Part shown: positions 11,048 to 19,267 of the stretch, piece by piece
How the letters are laid out: each line of letters starts with the position of its first letter
Position numbering within the stretch: the stretch's first letter is position 1
Assembly (NCBI RefSeq): GCF_032852305.1
Contig: NZ_CP136594.1
Coordinates: forward strand, 967,501 to 1,031,500
Length of the DNA: 64,000 bases
Direction: 5' to 3'
From: Parasphingorhabdus sp. SCSIO 66989
GTDB taxonomy: Bacteria > Pseudomonadota > Alphaproteobacteria > Sphingomonadales > Sphingomonadaceae
Notes under the pieces: generated by a model
The model's input: only the letters and a program-made list of their open reading frames with translations
Told to the model about the DNA's origin: nothing
Database searches by the model: none
Program-made: the position numbers and the translations under genes

Positions 11048-11452
11048 TCACTCCATCCCCTCCAACCGCCGCTTGGCCTCGGTTAAACCCACTTGTTTCG
11101 GCCCGGTATCCAGCGGGATAACGCGCCCTTGGGTACCATTGCCGACAGGTGGTGAGTAGACCCATATAAGCCCGCCAGTATCTCTCGCCGCCTGAGAATA
11201 GAGCTTGCGCGCGGTTTTGCGGTTCTGGCGCACGCCGCGGCCCTCTTCAAAGCGTATGCCCAGATCAAGCTGCGCCTTCTTGTCGCCTGCCTTAGCTCGA
11301 CTGGCGAGCGACTGGATAGTGCGCTCTTCATCGGTGAGTGTCGGGGCGGTGAGGTCTATGCCGTAATACTCCCCGGGTGCGGCGCAGGCCGTGGCGGTGA
11401 TCAACGCCAGCAATGCCGTAATGCGGCTGGCCTTGGGGAAGGGATGGGCCAT
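11048..11452 (-). CDS. Small lipoprotein with Sel1-like repeat
   Basis: The ATG at 11452 gives 134 residues with a signal ending ATACAAP, whose TAC is a plausible lipobox; upstream in-frame starts run through a repeat element and are unlikely. Residues after 40 carry one Sel1-like (TPR-related) unit, KAGDKKAQLDLGIRFEEGRG then QNRKTARKLYSQAAR, and the tail is VGLTEAKRRLEGME. Sel1 repeats mediate protein contacts. A single exported unit suggests a small envelope adaptor. The function is unknown and the cellular location is inferred. Confidence 0.7.
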   Translation of the reverse strand: MAHPFPKASRITALLALITATACAAPGEYYGIDLTAPTLTDEERTIQSLASRAKAGDKKAQLDLGIRFEEGRGVRQNRKTARKLYSQAARDTGGLIWVYSPPVGNGTQGRVIPLDTGPKQVGLTEAKRRLEGME

Positions 11453-11547
11453 GGGGCGAGGACAGGGGCTGTGTGCGGGTGCGGCAATGTGGGTGGGGGT
11501 TTGTTTACATTTACTCTGAACCTTCGGCGTGACAGGCCCACCCCTAA

Positions 11548-11686
11548 CCTCTCCCGTAAACGGGAGGGGAATATTCTCGCGCAAAGGCGCAAAGGCGCGA
11601 AGGGGGACGGCACTCGGTGCGATCTCTTTGTGCCCTAGCGTCTTTGCGCGAGTCATTATTGGCCCCTCCCCTCAAGGGGGAGGGGG
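11548..11686. repeat. Composite element: G/C-rich outer arms around family G copy 2
   Basis: The outer arms (CCTCTCCCGTAAACGGGAGG at the left, CCCCTCCCCTCAAGGGGGAG at the right) enclose a complete family G repeat at 11576-11652. The arrangement is a palindrome inserted in a palindrome, in the gap after glyA. Confidence 0.85.
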
Positions 11687-11691
11687 AATAG

Positions 11692-12993
11692 TTAGCTATA
11701 AATCGGGAACCGATCGCACAATGCCTCGACGCGTGCGCGGACATCGGCTTCGACTGACGGATCGCCATCTTCGCCCTTTTCGCGCAGGCCATCGAGGACA
11801 TCGGCAATCATATCGGCGATGGCGCGGAATTCTGCCGGGCCAAAGCCGCGGGTGGTGCCTGCAGGCGAACCGATGCGGATACCGCTGGTTTTGAGCGGAG
11901 GCAGGGGATCGAAAGGCACGCCATTTTTGTTGCAGGTTATGCCCGCACGCTCCAGCGCTTCATCAGCATCCTTGCCGGTGATACCCAGTGGGCGCAGGTC
12001 AACCAACGCCAGATGCGTGTCCGTGCCGCCAGCAACCAGTGCCGCGCCGCGTTCTTCCAGCCGCGCCGCCATCACCTTGGCGTTTTCGATGACGGCTGCG
12101 GAATAGCTTTTGAATTCGGGGCGTAGTGCTTCGCCAAAGGCCACGGCTTTCGCAGCGATAACATGCATAAGCGGACCGCCCTGCAGGCCGGGGAAGACGG
12201 CGCTGTTGAACTTCTTGCCCAGTGCTTCGTCATTGGTGAGGATCATGCCGCCGCGCGGGCCGCGCAGTGTTTTGTGCGTGGTGGTGGTGACGACATGCGC
12301 ATGCGGCATTGGTGACGGATGATGCCCGCTGGCGACCAGACCGGCAAAGTGGGCCATATCGACCTGGAAATAGGCGTCGACCTTATCGGCGATTTCGCGG
12401 AAACGGGCAAAATCAATCTGGCGCGGATAGGCGGAACCACCGGCGATAATCAGCTGCGGCTTATGCTCCAGCGCCAGCCGCTCGACCTCGTCATAATCGA
12501 TCAGATGCGTGTCCTCGCGCACGCCATATTGCACCGCGTTGAACCATTTGCCCGATTGCGCCGGTTTGGCGCCATGGGTGAGGTGGCCACCAGCATCCAG
12601 GGACATGCCGAGAATGGTATCGCCCGGCTTGATCAGCGCCAGCAGCACCGCGCCATTGGCCTGCGCGCCGGAATGCGGCTGGACATTGGCATAGGCGCAA
12701 TCAAAGAGTTGCTTTGCGCGGTCGATCGCCAGCTGCTCGACACTGTCGGATGGTGCACAGCCCTGATAATAGCGGCGACCGGGATAGCCTTCGGCATATT
12801 TGTTGGTGAAGACCGAGCCTTGCGCCTCGAGGACTGCCTTGGAAACGATATTCTCCGAGGCGATCAGTTCGATCTGTTTCTGCTGGCGGGTCAGCTCTGA
12901 TGCAATCGCGGCGGCGACATCCCTATCGCTGGTGCTGACACCGGATTCAAAAAATCCGTCAGGGCGGAAATCGGTTTCGGGCTGGCTGGTCAT
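11692..12993 (-). CDS. glyA: Serine hydroxymethyltransferase
   Basis: The 433-residue protein is full length. Family marks are [48 protein letters not shown] and the PLP-binding [15 protein letters not shown]. GlyA interconverts serine and glycine while charging tetrahydrofolate with a one-carbon unit. Its start overlaps the end of rpiB (ATGA), so the two are translated as one operon. Confidence 0.99.
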   Translation of the reverse strand: MTSQPETDFRPDGFFESGVSTSDRDVAAAIASELTRQQKQIELIASENIVSKAVLEAQGSVFTNKYAEGYPGRRYYQGCAPSDSVEQLAIDRAKQLFDCAYANVQPHSGAQANGAVLLALIKPGDTILGMSLDAGGHLTHGAKPAQSGKWFNAVQYGVREDTHLIDYDEVERLALEHKPQLIIAGGSAYPRQIDFARFREIADKVDAYFQVDMAHFAGLVASGHHPSPMPHAHVVTTTTHKTLRGPRGGMILTNDEALGKKFNSAVFPGLQGGPLMHVIAAKAVAFGEALRPEFKSYSAAVIENAKVMAARLEERGAALVAGGTDTHLALVDLRPLGITGKDADEALERAGITCNKNGVPFDPLPPLKTSGIRIGSPAGTTRGFGPAEFRAIADMIADVLDGLREKGEDGDPSVEADVRARVEALCDRFPIYS

Positions 12994-13439
12994 GATGGTG
13001 CTCCTTCGGGTGGTGACCCTAATTTGTCTACGCGGCGCTGGTGGCGGCCTCCGGCAAAGTCCGTGTTCAGAAAAGCGGTGAGGCAGGCCTTGGCCTGCTC
13101 TATGCCGATCAATCTTGCGCCCATGGCGATCACATTGGCGTCATTATGTTCGCGTGAGAGGCTGGCCGAGAGCGGTTCGCTCACCAATGCGCAGCGGCAG
13201 GCGGGGTTGCGGTTAACTGACATGGATATGCCAATGCCCGATCCGCACAGGGCGATGCCGAATTCCGCGTCTCCTGAAGCCACCGCATCGGCAAGTGTAT
13301 AGCCATAATCGGGATAATCGACGCTGCTGTCATCGGGCGGGCCGAGATCGCTGACCTCATGCCCCTGTTCACTCAGCCAGGCGCACAATTCGGCGCGCAT
13401 CGCATTGGCGGCATGGTCAGAAGAAATCGCAAGACGCAT
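12990..13439 (-). CDS. rpiB: Ribose-5-phosphate isomerase B
   Basis: The 149-residue RpiB/LacAB-family protein shows the N-terminal [15 protein letters not shown], the catalytic [16 protein letters not shown] loop with its cysteine, and [16 protein letters not shown]. RpiB isomerises ribulose-5-phosphate and ribose-5-phosphate. It is the first gene of the rpiB-glyA operon. The order rpiB-glyA is common in alphaproteobacteria. Confidence 0.97.
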   Translation of the reverse strand: MRLAISSDHAANAMRAELCAWLSEQGHEVSDLGPPDDSSVDYPDYGYTLADAVASGDAEFGIALCGSGIGISMSVNRNPACRCALVSEPLSASLSREHNDANVIAMGARLIGIEQAKACLTAFLNTDFAGGRHQRRVDKLGSPPEGAPS

Positions 13440-13566
13440 GGGGCTGGCTCCCTTGTTCAGCGGTGATGTAGTGCATCGCGCTCTGCTTCGCCAGATGCAA
13501 GCGACCGCCTGTCCACATTTATGGCGGTTAAGAGTTTGTTAGCAATTTCGCGGCTAGTTTGGGAGC

Positions 13567-13695
13567 ATGTTAGCGATGAAGAACACGATGCTGAATGCGA
13601 TAGCGCCCGAGTCTATAGCCGACGGGGTGCGGATTGCTCTGTGCATGCTGTTTTCATTAGCGCTGATTGCTGCCGGGCAAGCGCTGCCTTTCTGA
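13567..13695 (+). CDS. Possible 42-residue hydrophobic peptide
   Basis: An ATG at 13567 opens a short frame whose C-terminal half (VRIALCMLFSLALIAAGQAL) could be one membrane helix. The upstream GGGAG is too close to the ATG to be a normal ribosome site, and no family is recognised. It is listed only because it is the sole candidate gene in the rpiB-parA gap. Confidence 0.22.
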   Translation: MLAMKNTMLNAIAPESIADGVRIALCMLFSLALIAAGQALPF

Positions 13696-13714
13696 CCCTT
13701 GCTTAAACCAACCA

Positions 13715-13817
13715 CGTCACCCCGGCGCAGGCCGGGGTCTAACCCGGCGTGCAAGGTAACGCGGATTTTAGATATTCTCGATAAGCGGGCTGGACCCCGG
13801 CCTGCGCCGGGGTGACG
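13715..13817. repeat. Family B palindromic repeat, copy 1
   Basis: CGTCACCCCGGCGCAGGCCG at the left pairs with CGGCCTGCGCCGGGGTGACG at the right, with about 60 bases between. Each arm is itself nearly self-complementary. It lies just downstream of the ParA gene, so it may stop that transcript. Confidence 0.9.
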
Positions 13818-13836
13818 GAACCAATATTAAGCCGTG

Positions 13837-14568
13837 CTAGAGCGTCGCGATCTTGCGCTCGATACCCTGCCATAGTTCCCGAAATGCCAAGCTCGCCGGG
13901 TTGGATGGGGCAAAGGCACCCATGGGTGCGCGGTGTTTGGCCATTTGCTCGACCGCGCTAGTGCTGGGAATGACCGGCCAGCCGGGATGATCCTCCAGCG
14001 CTTTCAAATGCATGGCGCGGCGGCGGTCGACCATGGAATGCACCGGTAGCATCGGCGCATGTTTGCTGCCCTGCCGATCAAGATAATCGCGCACCGCCAT
14101 AAAGGCGCGATAGGAGAGCGGCGAGGGAATCACCGGCACGATGATCAGATCAGCGGCGCGCAGCACCTGATCGCTGGTCTCGGTCAGGCCCGGCGGGCAA
14201 TCGAGGATGATGCGGTCATAGTCTTTGGAAAGGTCGCTGATCAGTTTTTTGAGGCGCTTCTTTTTGCCGAGATCAAAAAACATCCGGTCCAGACCGCGTA
14301 GCGAGGCGTCCGCGGCCAATAAGTCGAGGCGTTTGACCGTGGATTTGCGGATCAGCTTGTCGGCATCGACGCGCTTGGAGAGGACCGCCTGCGCCTCGTC
14401 CTTAAGCTGCTTGTCCTTGCCGATCAGCCAGGTAGCCGCAGCCTGCGGATCGAGATCCCACAGCAAAGTGCGCCGTGAACTCATCTGCGCCGAGCACCAG
14501 GCAAGATTGACGGCGGTGCTGGTCTTGCCGACACCGCCTTTCAGATTATAGACCGCAATCGTGGTCAT
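13837..14568 (-). CDS. Orphan ParA-family ATPase
   Basis: The 243-residue protein has a deviant Walker A KGGVGKTSTAVNLAW, a Walker A' LLWDLDPQAAATW and a Walker B IILDCPPGLTETSDQ. ParA/Soj-type ATPases bind DNA or membranes in an ATP-dependent way and position cargo such as chromosomes or protein complexes. No parB-like gene or parS site is seen nearby, so it is unlikely to be the chromosomal parA. The upstream region (14569-14652) is A/T-rich and probably holds its promoter. Confidence 0.88.
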   Translation of the reverse strand: MTTIAVYNLKGGVGKTSTAVNLAWCSAQMSSRRTLLWDLDPQAAATWLIGKDKQLKDEAQAVLSKRVDADKLIRKSTVKRLDLLAADASLRGLDRMFFDLGKKKRLKKLISDLSKDYDRIILDCPPGLTETSDQVLRAADLIIVPVIPSPLSYRAFMAVRDYLDRQGSKHAPMLPVHSMVDRRRAMHLKALEDHPGWPVIPSTSAVEQMAKHRAPMGAFAPSNPASLAFRELWQGIERKIATL

Positions 14569-14652
14569 GAATGTCCTTTTCCGTGAATGTGATAAGCAAA
14601 CAGCTTCTTGTAATTAATCTGTAATAATACAAAATTTGCTTAATTTCACGGC

Positions 14653-15762
14653 CTATTGATTGGCGGTGGTGTTTTCTATCGCATCTTCGCTCGCTGCTGC
14701 ATTGTCTTCGGCATCGTCATCGGCGTTGTTTCTTCCGGTCCATGCTTCACGCGCGGTTTCTGCGGCACCGCCCATAATCCCCGCCGGTGTTCGCGATGGC
14801 GGCATGATGTCCAGACCCTTGGCGATCAGCCATTCGCGGACATCGCCAGCGGTGCGCGCCGGGTCTTCCTCCATCGGGATATGGCCAAGATCGGAATAGA
14901 TGACGAGGGTGCTGTCGGGCAGCTTCTCGTCAAACCATTGCGCCGACTCCACCGGGATCAGCGTGTCCTGCGCGCCCCAAAGGACCAGCGACGGCGCGGT
15001 GATATTGGCAATCTGGTCTGAATCGCGCTTGCGTGCCGGATCGCCGGTGCCGGGGTTGAACATCGCCTCGCGGTTGCCGGGATAGCGGAGCAGGTGCCAA
15101 TAGCGGTCAATCTGTTCATCGGTAATCGCGTCCGGTTCGGCGACCGATCCTTTGAGCGTTTCGGCGATAATGCTGCGCGGGGTCATCACACCCAATATCG
15201 GCTTGAGCGCATCGCTCTGTACCAGGCGGAAGCCTATGGGCAGGGTGGCATCATCCGGCTGCGGCGCGCCAGAAGGGTCAACCAAGATCAACGCGCGTAC
15301 CGCTTCGGGATGATCAAGCGTGTGATGCCAAGCAATGCGGCCACCCATCGAATTCCCGGCGACAATATAGCTCTCGACACCAAGATTCTGCATCAGCATA
15401 TGCACCATATCCGACTGCGCGGCGGCGCTATAGTCGTTGGCGACATGCGGGCCGGTCAGGCCATGGCCGGCATGGTCGTAACGGATAACCCGGTAATCGC
15501 CCTCCAGCGCTTCGGCCCAGCCGTCCCATGTGTGCAGCGATGCGCCCGAGCCGTGCATCAGCAGCAGCACCGGCGCGTCACGCGGCCCGGTATCGCGCAC
15601 ATGCACCGTCTGGCCATTGGGCAGCGCGATGAACTGCGATGGCTCACCGCCATATTCGGCGCGCAGCTCGGCCACATCGCGATCCGGCGCATAGGCCCAT
15701 ATGCCGACGCCGATAATTGCAACGATAAGGAGCAGGGCCAGCCATTTGAGAATTCTGAGCAT
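14653..15762 (-). CDS. Membrane-anchored alpha/beta hydrolase
   Basis: The ATG at 15762 gives 369 residues; the frame upstream runs into a palindromic repeat. Residues 3-23 form a membrane anchor (LKWLALLLIVAIIGVGIWAY). The fold carries the oxyanion segment LLLMHGSGASLHTWDGW, the nucleophile elbow GNSMGGRIAWH (Ser in GxSxG) and a late GHIPMEEDP with the catalytic His. The last 60 residues are low-complexity Ala/Asp/Glu/Asn. The substrate is unknown; the fold resembles haloalkane dehalogenase/epoxide hydrolase and esterase relatives. Confidence 0.85.
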   Translation of the reverse strand: MLRILKWLALLLIVAIIGVGIWAYAPDRDVAELRAEYGGEPSQFIALPNGQTVHVRDTGPRDAPVLLLMHGSGASLHTWDGWAEALEGDYRVIRYDHAGHGLTGPHVANDYSAAAQSDMVHMLMQNLGVESYIVAGNSMGGRIAWHHTLDHPEAVRALILVDPSGAPQPDDATLPIGFRLVQSDALKPILGVMTPRSIIAETLKGSVAEPDAITDEQIDRYWHLLRYPGNREAMFNPGTGDPARKRDSDQIANITAPSLVLWGAQDTLIPVESAQWFDEKLPDSTLVIYSDLGHIPMEEDPARTAGDVREWLIAKGLDIMPPSRTPAGIMGGAAETAREAWTGRNNADDDAEDNAAASEDAIENTTANQ

Positions 15763-15784
15763 GGTATTTTCTCGTTCCCCATCT

Positions 15785-15934
15785 TGTCGCCCCCGCGCAG
15801 GCGGGGGCAGGGCTGAATTTTTTATCGCACAAAGCCACAAAGGCACGAAGGTGGATTTTTTCTTTAAGACTCTTTGTGTCTTTGTGGCTTAGTGTGCACT
15901 AAAAAGCCGTGGCCCCGCCTTCGCTGGGCCGACG
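15785..15934. repeat. Family C composite palindrome, copy 1
   Basis: The outer arms are GTCGCCCCCGCGCAGGCGGG and GGCCCCGCCTTCGCTGGGCC. Between them lies a family G-like inner palindrome (ATCGCACAAAGCCACAAAGG against CTTTGTGTCTTTGTGGCTTA). Copies 2 and 3 are at 21059 and 30348. Confidence 0.88.
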
Positions 15935-15947
15935 TGGTTGGTATCTC

Positions 15948-16298
15948 TTAGAGTATCTCGAGAACGACATCCTGTGGCCTGCACAAGCGAACACCTTTTT
16001 CGGTCTCGACCAGAGGGCGCTCTATCAGGATCGGTTCTTTGGCCATGGCGTCCAGTATCGCATCTCCCGATACACCCTCCGCAGTCAGGCCCAGCTCTTC
16101 CGCCGGAGAGCCACGCACCCGCAAGCCCTCGCGCGGTGTGATTCCGGCGTCTGTGTAAAGCTGCGCCAACTTCTCGCGTGTCGGTGGGTCTTTCAGATAT
16201 TGTACGACCGTCAGCTCAACATCCGGCTGTTCCTCCAGAATAGCCAATGTCTTGCGCGATGTACCGCATTTCGGATTGTGCCAGATCGTGGCTTTCAT
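15948..16298 (-). CDS. arsC: ArsC/Spx-family glutaredoxin-type arsenate reductase
   Basis: From the ATG at 16298, preceded by GGGGAG, the protein has 116 residues. It has the thioredoxin-like start MKATIWHNPKCGTSRKTLAIL with the single catalytic Cys in NPKCGTSR, YLKDPPTREKLAQL, and a late EKGVRLCRPQDVVLEIL. ArsC of this type reduces arsenate with glutathione and glutaredoxin. No arsB, arsR or acr3 is nearby, so a role in arsenic resistance is not supported by context; YffB-like relatives have unclear substrates. Confidence 0.85.
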   Translation of the reverse strand: MKATIWHNPKCGTSRKTLAILEEQPDVELTVVQYLKDPPTREKLAQLYTDAGITPREGLRVRGSPAEELGLTAEGVSGDAILDAMAKEPILIERPLVETEKGVRLCRPQDVVLEIL

Positions 16299-16369
16299 AT
16301 CTTGCTCCCCTATATCCATTCTGGGCTTTGTTTATGCTGCCACGGCAGGCCATGCAACGGGGGAATCGG

Positions 16370-16933
16370 TTATTCGGTCGGTTCGTTCTGTGTGGGCGCT
16401 GGTGCGGTGAGGGAAGGCACGGCTTCAGCCGCATCTGCAGGCGAGATTCCCGGCGGCGGCGCGGCGGAGATGCGCTCCTCGCGCCGTGCGACACGCGCAG
16501 CGCGCTTGATCGCCTCGCGCAGCCGCGGATAGACGCCGCAGCGGCAGATATTCTGAATCGCCTCGTCAATATCTGCGTCCGATGGCCGGTCATTGCGCCG
16601 GAGCAGCGCCGATGCAGCCATAACGATGCCAGGGGTGCAGAAGCCGCATTGAATCGCCTGTTCCGCGACCATCGCCTGCTGCACCGGATGACTGCGATCG
16701 CGGCTCAAGGCCTCAATGGTGGTAACAAACCGCCCCTCGACTTCGGCCAAAGTCACCAGACAGGAACGGATTGCGGTGCCGTCAATATCGACGATGCACG
16801 CGCCGCAATCGCCATTGCCACAGCCATATTTGGTGCCGGTCAGATTGGACGCATCGCGAAGCGCCCAGAGCAACGGCGTCTCCGGGTCCATGCGATATTC
16901 GACCGGGCGGTCATTGACGGTGAGTTTGGTCAT
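16370..16933 (-). CDS. Orphan [2Fe-2S] subunit of the xanthine oxidase family
   Basis: The 187-residue protein has two iron-sulfur domains: a plant-type ferredoxin (YGCGNGDCGACIVDIDG then RSC) and an alpha-helical domain with CGFCTPGIVMAAS and ICRCGVYPRL. These are the hallmarks of the small subunit of molybdenum hydroxylases such as isoquinoline 1-oxidoreductase IorA. A low-complexity Ala/Pro tail (about 150-187) is additional. No molybdopterin or FAD subunit gene is adjacent, so its partner must be encoded elsewhere or is lost. Confidence 0.9.
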   Translation of the reverse strand: MTKLTVNDRPVEYRMDPETPLLWALRDASNLTGTKYGCGNGDCGACIVDIDGTAIRSCLVTLAEVEGRFVTTIEALSRDRSHPVQQAMVAEQAIQCGFCTPGIVMAASALLRRNDRPSDADIDEAIQNICRCGVYPRLREAIKRAARVARREERISAAPPPGISPADAAEAVPSLTAPAPTQNEPTE

Positions 16934-16948
16934 TGATGCACTTACTTT

Positions 16949-17023
16949 ACCGTTAGGGCTGAGCTTGTCGAAGCCCGCCTCTCAAGTGGAGAAACGCCCT
17001 TCGACAGGCTCAGGGCTAACGGT
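16949..17023. repeat. Family D palindromic repeat, copy 1
   Basis: ACCGTTAGGGCTGAGCTTGT at the left is mirrored by ACAGGCTCAGGGCTAACGGT at the right. The same repeat is at 19135 and 27408. It lies between the class II aldolase and iron-sulfur protein genes. Confidence 0.9.
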
Positions 17024-17046
17024 GTAGTAGCCAGTAATTGCGAAGA

Positions 17047-17808
17047 TCAATCCCGCCAGCTGGTATCGATCTTGTCCACCAGCCGTACCATCGCCGCGAA
17101 ATCGGGCGCGCCCGGGCCGCCGGGGAGCTGCACCTGGCTGAGGTCGCGTTGGTGCACGTCGATGACGTCCTGCGGCACCGTGATCGGCTTGCCCATGCTC
17201 AAAGTGGCAAGCTGGATTTCGCAGGCGCGTTGCAGCGCCCAATAGGTGATAAACGCCTCGGGCAGGGTGCGGCCCAGCACGACAGGCCCGTGGTTCTTCA
17301 GCATCAATATCCGTTTGTCGCCCAGCGCTGCGGCGAGGCGTGGTCCTTCTTCTTCGCGCACCGTCACGCCCTCAAAATCATGATAGGCAATCTGGCCAAT
17401 AAAGTTGCAGGCATAGAAGTTCACCGGCTGCAATCCGCCTTCCAAAGCGCTGACCGCCATGGTCTCGGTGGTGTGGGTGTGGATGATGCAGTGCATATCG
17501 GGCAGTTCCTTGTGGAACATGCTGTGCTGGACAAAGCCCGCCTTGTTGACCGGATAGAGCGAGCCATCCAGCGTCTCACCTTCGGAATTGATCTTGACCA
17601 GATTGGAGGCACAAACTTCCGAGAAGTGCAGGCCATAGGGATTGATCAGAAAGGCATCATCCTCGCCCGGCACTTTCAGCGTGATATGGTTATAGATCAT
17701 CTCCGACCACCCCATCATGTCAAAGACGCGGTAGCAGGAGGCGAGCAGTTTGCGCGCCTCGCGCTCATCGGTGGACATTTCGGTGGTGGGCTTGATTGCT
17801 GTGGCCAT
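17047..17808 (-). CDS. Class II aldolase/adducin family protein
   Basis: The 253-residue protein has the class II aldolase fold: EMIYNHITLKVPGEDDAFLI, a metal site with HCIIHTHTTETMAVSAL and a distal LKNHGPVVLGRTLPEA. Members cleave or epimerise sugar phosphates using divalent metal, or serve as decarboxylases. It is upstream of the iron-sulfur protein on the same strand but separated by a repeat. The substrate is not predictable from the sequence. Confidence 0.88.
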   Translation of the reverse strand: MATAIKPTTEMSTDEREARKLLASCYRVFDMMGWSEMIYNHITLKVPGEDDAFLINPYGLHFSEVCASNLVKINSEGETLDGSLYPVNKAGFVQHSMFHKELPDMHCIIHTHTTETMAVSALEGGLQPVNFYACNFIGQIAYHDFEGVTVREEEGPRLAAALGDKRILMLKNHGPVVLGRTLPEAFITYWALQRACEIQLATLSMGKPITVPQDVIDVHQRDLSQVQLPGGPGAPDFAAMVRLVDKIDTSWRD

Positions 17809-18144
17809 GGCGAACTCTCCATTATCGCGTGTGCTGGTAAATTATTGCGGCGGACTCTAGAACAAGCATCAGAGCGCGGCAACCATATCCAGCCTTACGA
17901 TAGGCGCTAAATCCAGCGACTTTCCGGCACTCAGGGTGGAAAAGGCTTGAAAAATGCCTATATTGCTGTAAGCCGCGCCGCTTACGGACCGCTGCTCGTC
18001 ATGCGGGCTGTTTGTGATTCGCTTAATCCAATGCCGCTTTTTGGCGATATACAGCGAATTGCGCACAAACATGATTTTGATTTTGCCATCGCCGAGGTGC
18101 ATCGCCCCGGCATAAAGATATTTTGACCGGAGTTGATTGAGCTT
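17809..18144. other. Gap upstream of rpsU without a confident gene
   Basis: The 336-base gap separates the divergent aldolase and rpsU genes. A minus-strand frame (17869-18102, 77 codons) contains a plausible-looking MFVRNSLYIAKKRHWIKR segment, but it has no recognised family or clear ribosome site. The region presumably carries the rpsU and aldolase promoters. Confidence 0.5.
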
Positions 18145-18351
18145 ATGCAAATTACTGTTCGCGATAACAATGTTGACCAGGCGCTGCGCGCGCTGAAAAA
18201 GAAGCTGCAGCGTGAAGGCGTGTATCGCGAGATGAAGCTCCGTCGCCATTATGAAAAACCCTCGGAAAAGCGTGCGCGCGAAAAAGCCGCCGCTGTCCGC
18301 CGCGCCCGCAAGATGGAGCGCAAGCGCATGGAGCGTGACGGTACGAAATAA
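18145..18351 (+). CDS. rpsU: 30S ribosomal protein S21
   Basis: The 68-residue product starts [20 protein letters not shown], continues [20 protein letters not shown], and ends in a basic tail, which is characteristic of S21. The ATG at 18145 is preferred to one twelve bases upstream because it matches the family start. S21 assists initiation on the small subunit. A terminator follows 28 bases after the stop. Confidence 0.98.
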   Translation: MQITVRDNNVDQALRALKKKLQREGVYREMKLRRHYEKPSEKRAREKAAAVRRARKMERKRMERDGTK

Positions 18352-18379
18352 GGGCGATGGCGCCTTGAAGTTTGAGAGA

Positions 18380-18402
18380 GGGCGGCTTTTGCCGCCCTTT
18401 TT
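18380..18402 (+). terminator. Rho-independent terminator of rpsU
   Basis: GGGCGGC-TTTT-GCCGCCC is followed by five T. It sits directly after rpsU. Confidence 0.93.
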
Positions 18403-18503
18403 CGTGCGCGCTGCAATCCTCCTCTGCTATTTTTGTCTTGATTGCCACGCCCGCCTGCCCGAAAAGGCGCGCGCAATATCCATCTGAGTGAAAGACATCG
18501 CCC

Positions 18504-19112
18504 ATGTCGGTAACCCGTGTACCCCTTCAACCGATCGCCAAAGGCTCGCTGACCAAATTATGGGTCGGTGTGATTATTGTCTTGCTGCTTGGCGCTGGTC
18601 TGGCTTGGGCTGGCACGGCGTCGGTGCGCAATATGATCAACACCACCGAAAATGGCGTGAAGATCATTACCCTGGCCGATGGTGAAGCGGGCGTTTCTCC
18701 ATCCAGCGGTGATATTGCCGCAGTCAGCTATGTCGGCCAGTTGCTCGATGGAACAGTGTTTGATGCCAATGAGCAGGCGGCATTCTCGCTCGCGGGCCCG
18801 AATGATCCACCGACGCCGCCAATGTTCCCGACGATTATTCCCGGCCTGCGCGAAGCTATGCTGACCATGGAAAAAGGTGGCCGCTACCGGGTGATTATCC
18901 CGTCTGATCAGGCCTATGGCGACCAGCCAAAGGGCGATATCCCGGCCAATTCTGACCTGCAGTTCGAGATTGAGCTGCGCGATTTTCGCTCGATGGCCGA
19001 GCTTGAAGCCGAGTTCCGCGCGATGCAGCAGCAACAGCAGCAATTGCCTCCGGGCGTCGGTGGCCCGCCTCCTGGTGCCGGTGGCCCGGTTCAGCCGCTT
19101 CCGGGACAGTAA
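18504..19112 (+). CDS. Membrane-anchored FKBP-type peptidyl-prolyl isomerase
   Basis: The 202-residue protein has an N-terminal signal anchor (about 18-41, WVGVIIVLLLGAGLAWAGTA). An FKBP domain follows with VSYVGQLLDGTVFDANEQ, IIPGLREAMLTMEKGGRYRV and ANSDLQFEIELRDF. The last 30 residues are Gln- and Pro/Gly-rich (QQQQQLPPGVGGPPPGAG). It should assist protein folding on the periplasmic side of the inner membrane. Confidence 0.92.
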   Translation: MSVTRVPLQPIAKGSLTKLWVGVIIVLLLGAGLAWAGTASVRNMINTTENGVKIITLADGEAGVSPSSGDIAAVSYVGQLLDGTVFDANEQAAFSLAGPNDPPTPPMFPTIIPGLREAMLTMEKGGRYRVIIPSDQAYGDQPKGDIPANSDLQFEIELRDFRSMAELEAEFRAMQQQQQQLPPGVGGPPPGAGGPVQPLPGQ

Positions 19113-19134
19113 GGGCTATTTTGACTGAACAAGA

Positions 19135-19233
19135 CCGTTAGCCCTGAGCTTGTCGGAGTCGGAGACGGTGCGCAGCACCAACGGCGTTTCTCTACTTGAG
19201 AAGCGGGCTTCGACGGGCTCAGCCCTAGCGGTT
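19135..19233. repeat. Family D palindromic repeat, copy 2
   Basis: ACCGTTAGCCCTGAGCTTGT at the left is mirrored by CGGGCTCAGCCCTAGCGGT at the right, with a central GGTGCGCAGCACC hairpin. It lies between convergent genes and could act as a transcription barrier. Confidence 0.85.
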
Positions 19234-19267
19234 TGGTTTTGATCATAATTGTGACGTGTCTTAATGC

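Noticed and set aside
10525-11686. Repeats considered as a CRISPR array
   Set aside because: Units are palindromes of different families with no regular spacing and no short identical repeats with unique spacers, and no cas gene is near.
13521-13706. Plus-strand 61-codon frame after rpiB
   Set aside because: The translation is low in hydrophobic order and has no ribosome site. The overlapping 13567 frame is a slightly better candidate and is listed at low confidence.
17038-17910. Plus-strand frame of 290 codons opposite the class II aldolase gene
   Set aside because: Shadow frame with His/Arg-rich composition. The aldolase reading has complete family motifs.
17869-18102. Minus-strand 77-codon frame upstream of rpsU
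   Set aside because: Some protein-like sequence is visible, but there is no ribosome site, no family match, and it occupies the likely promoter region of rpsU.
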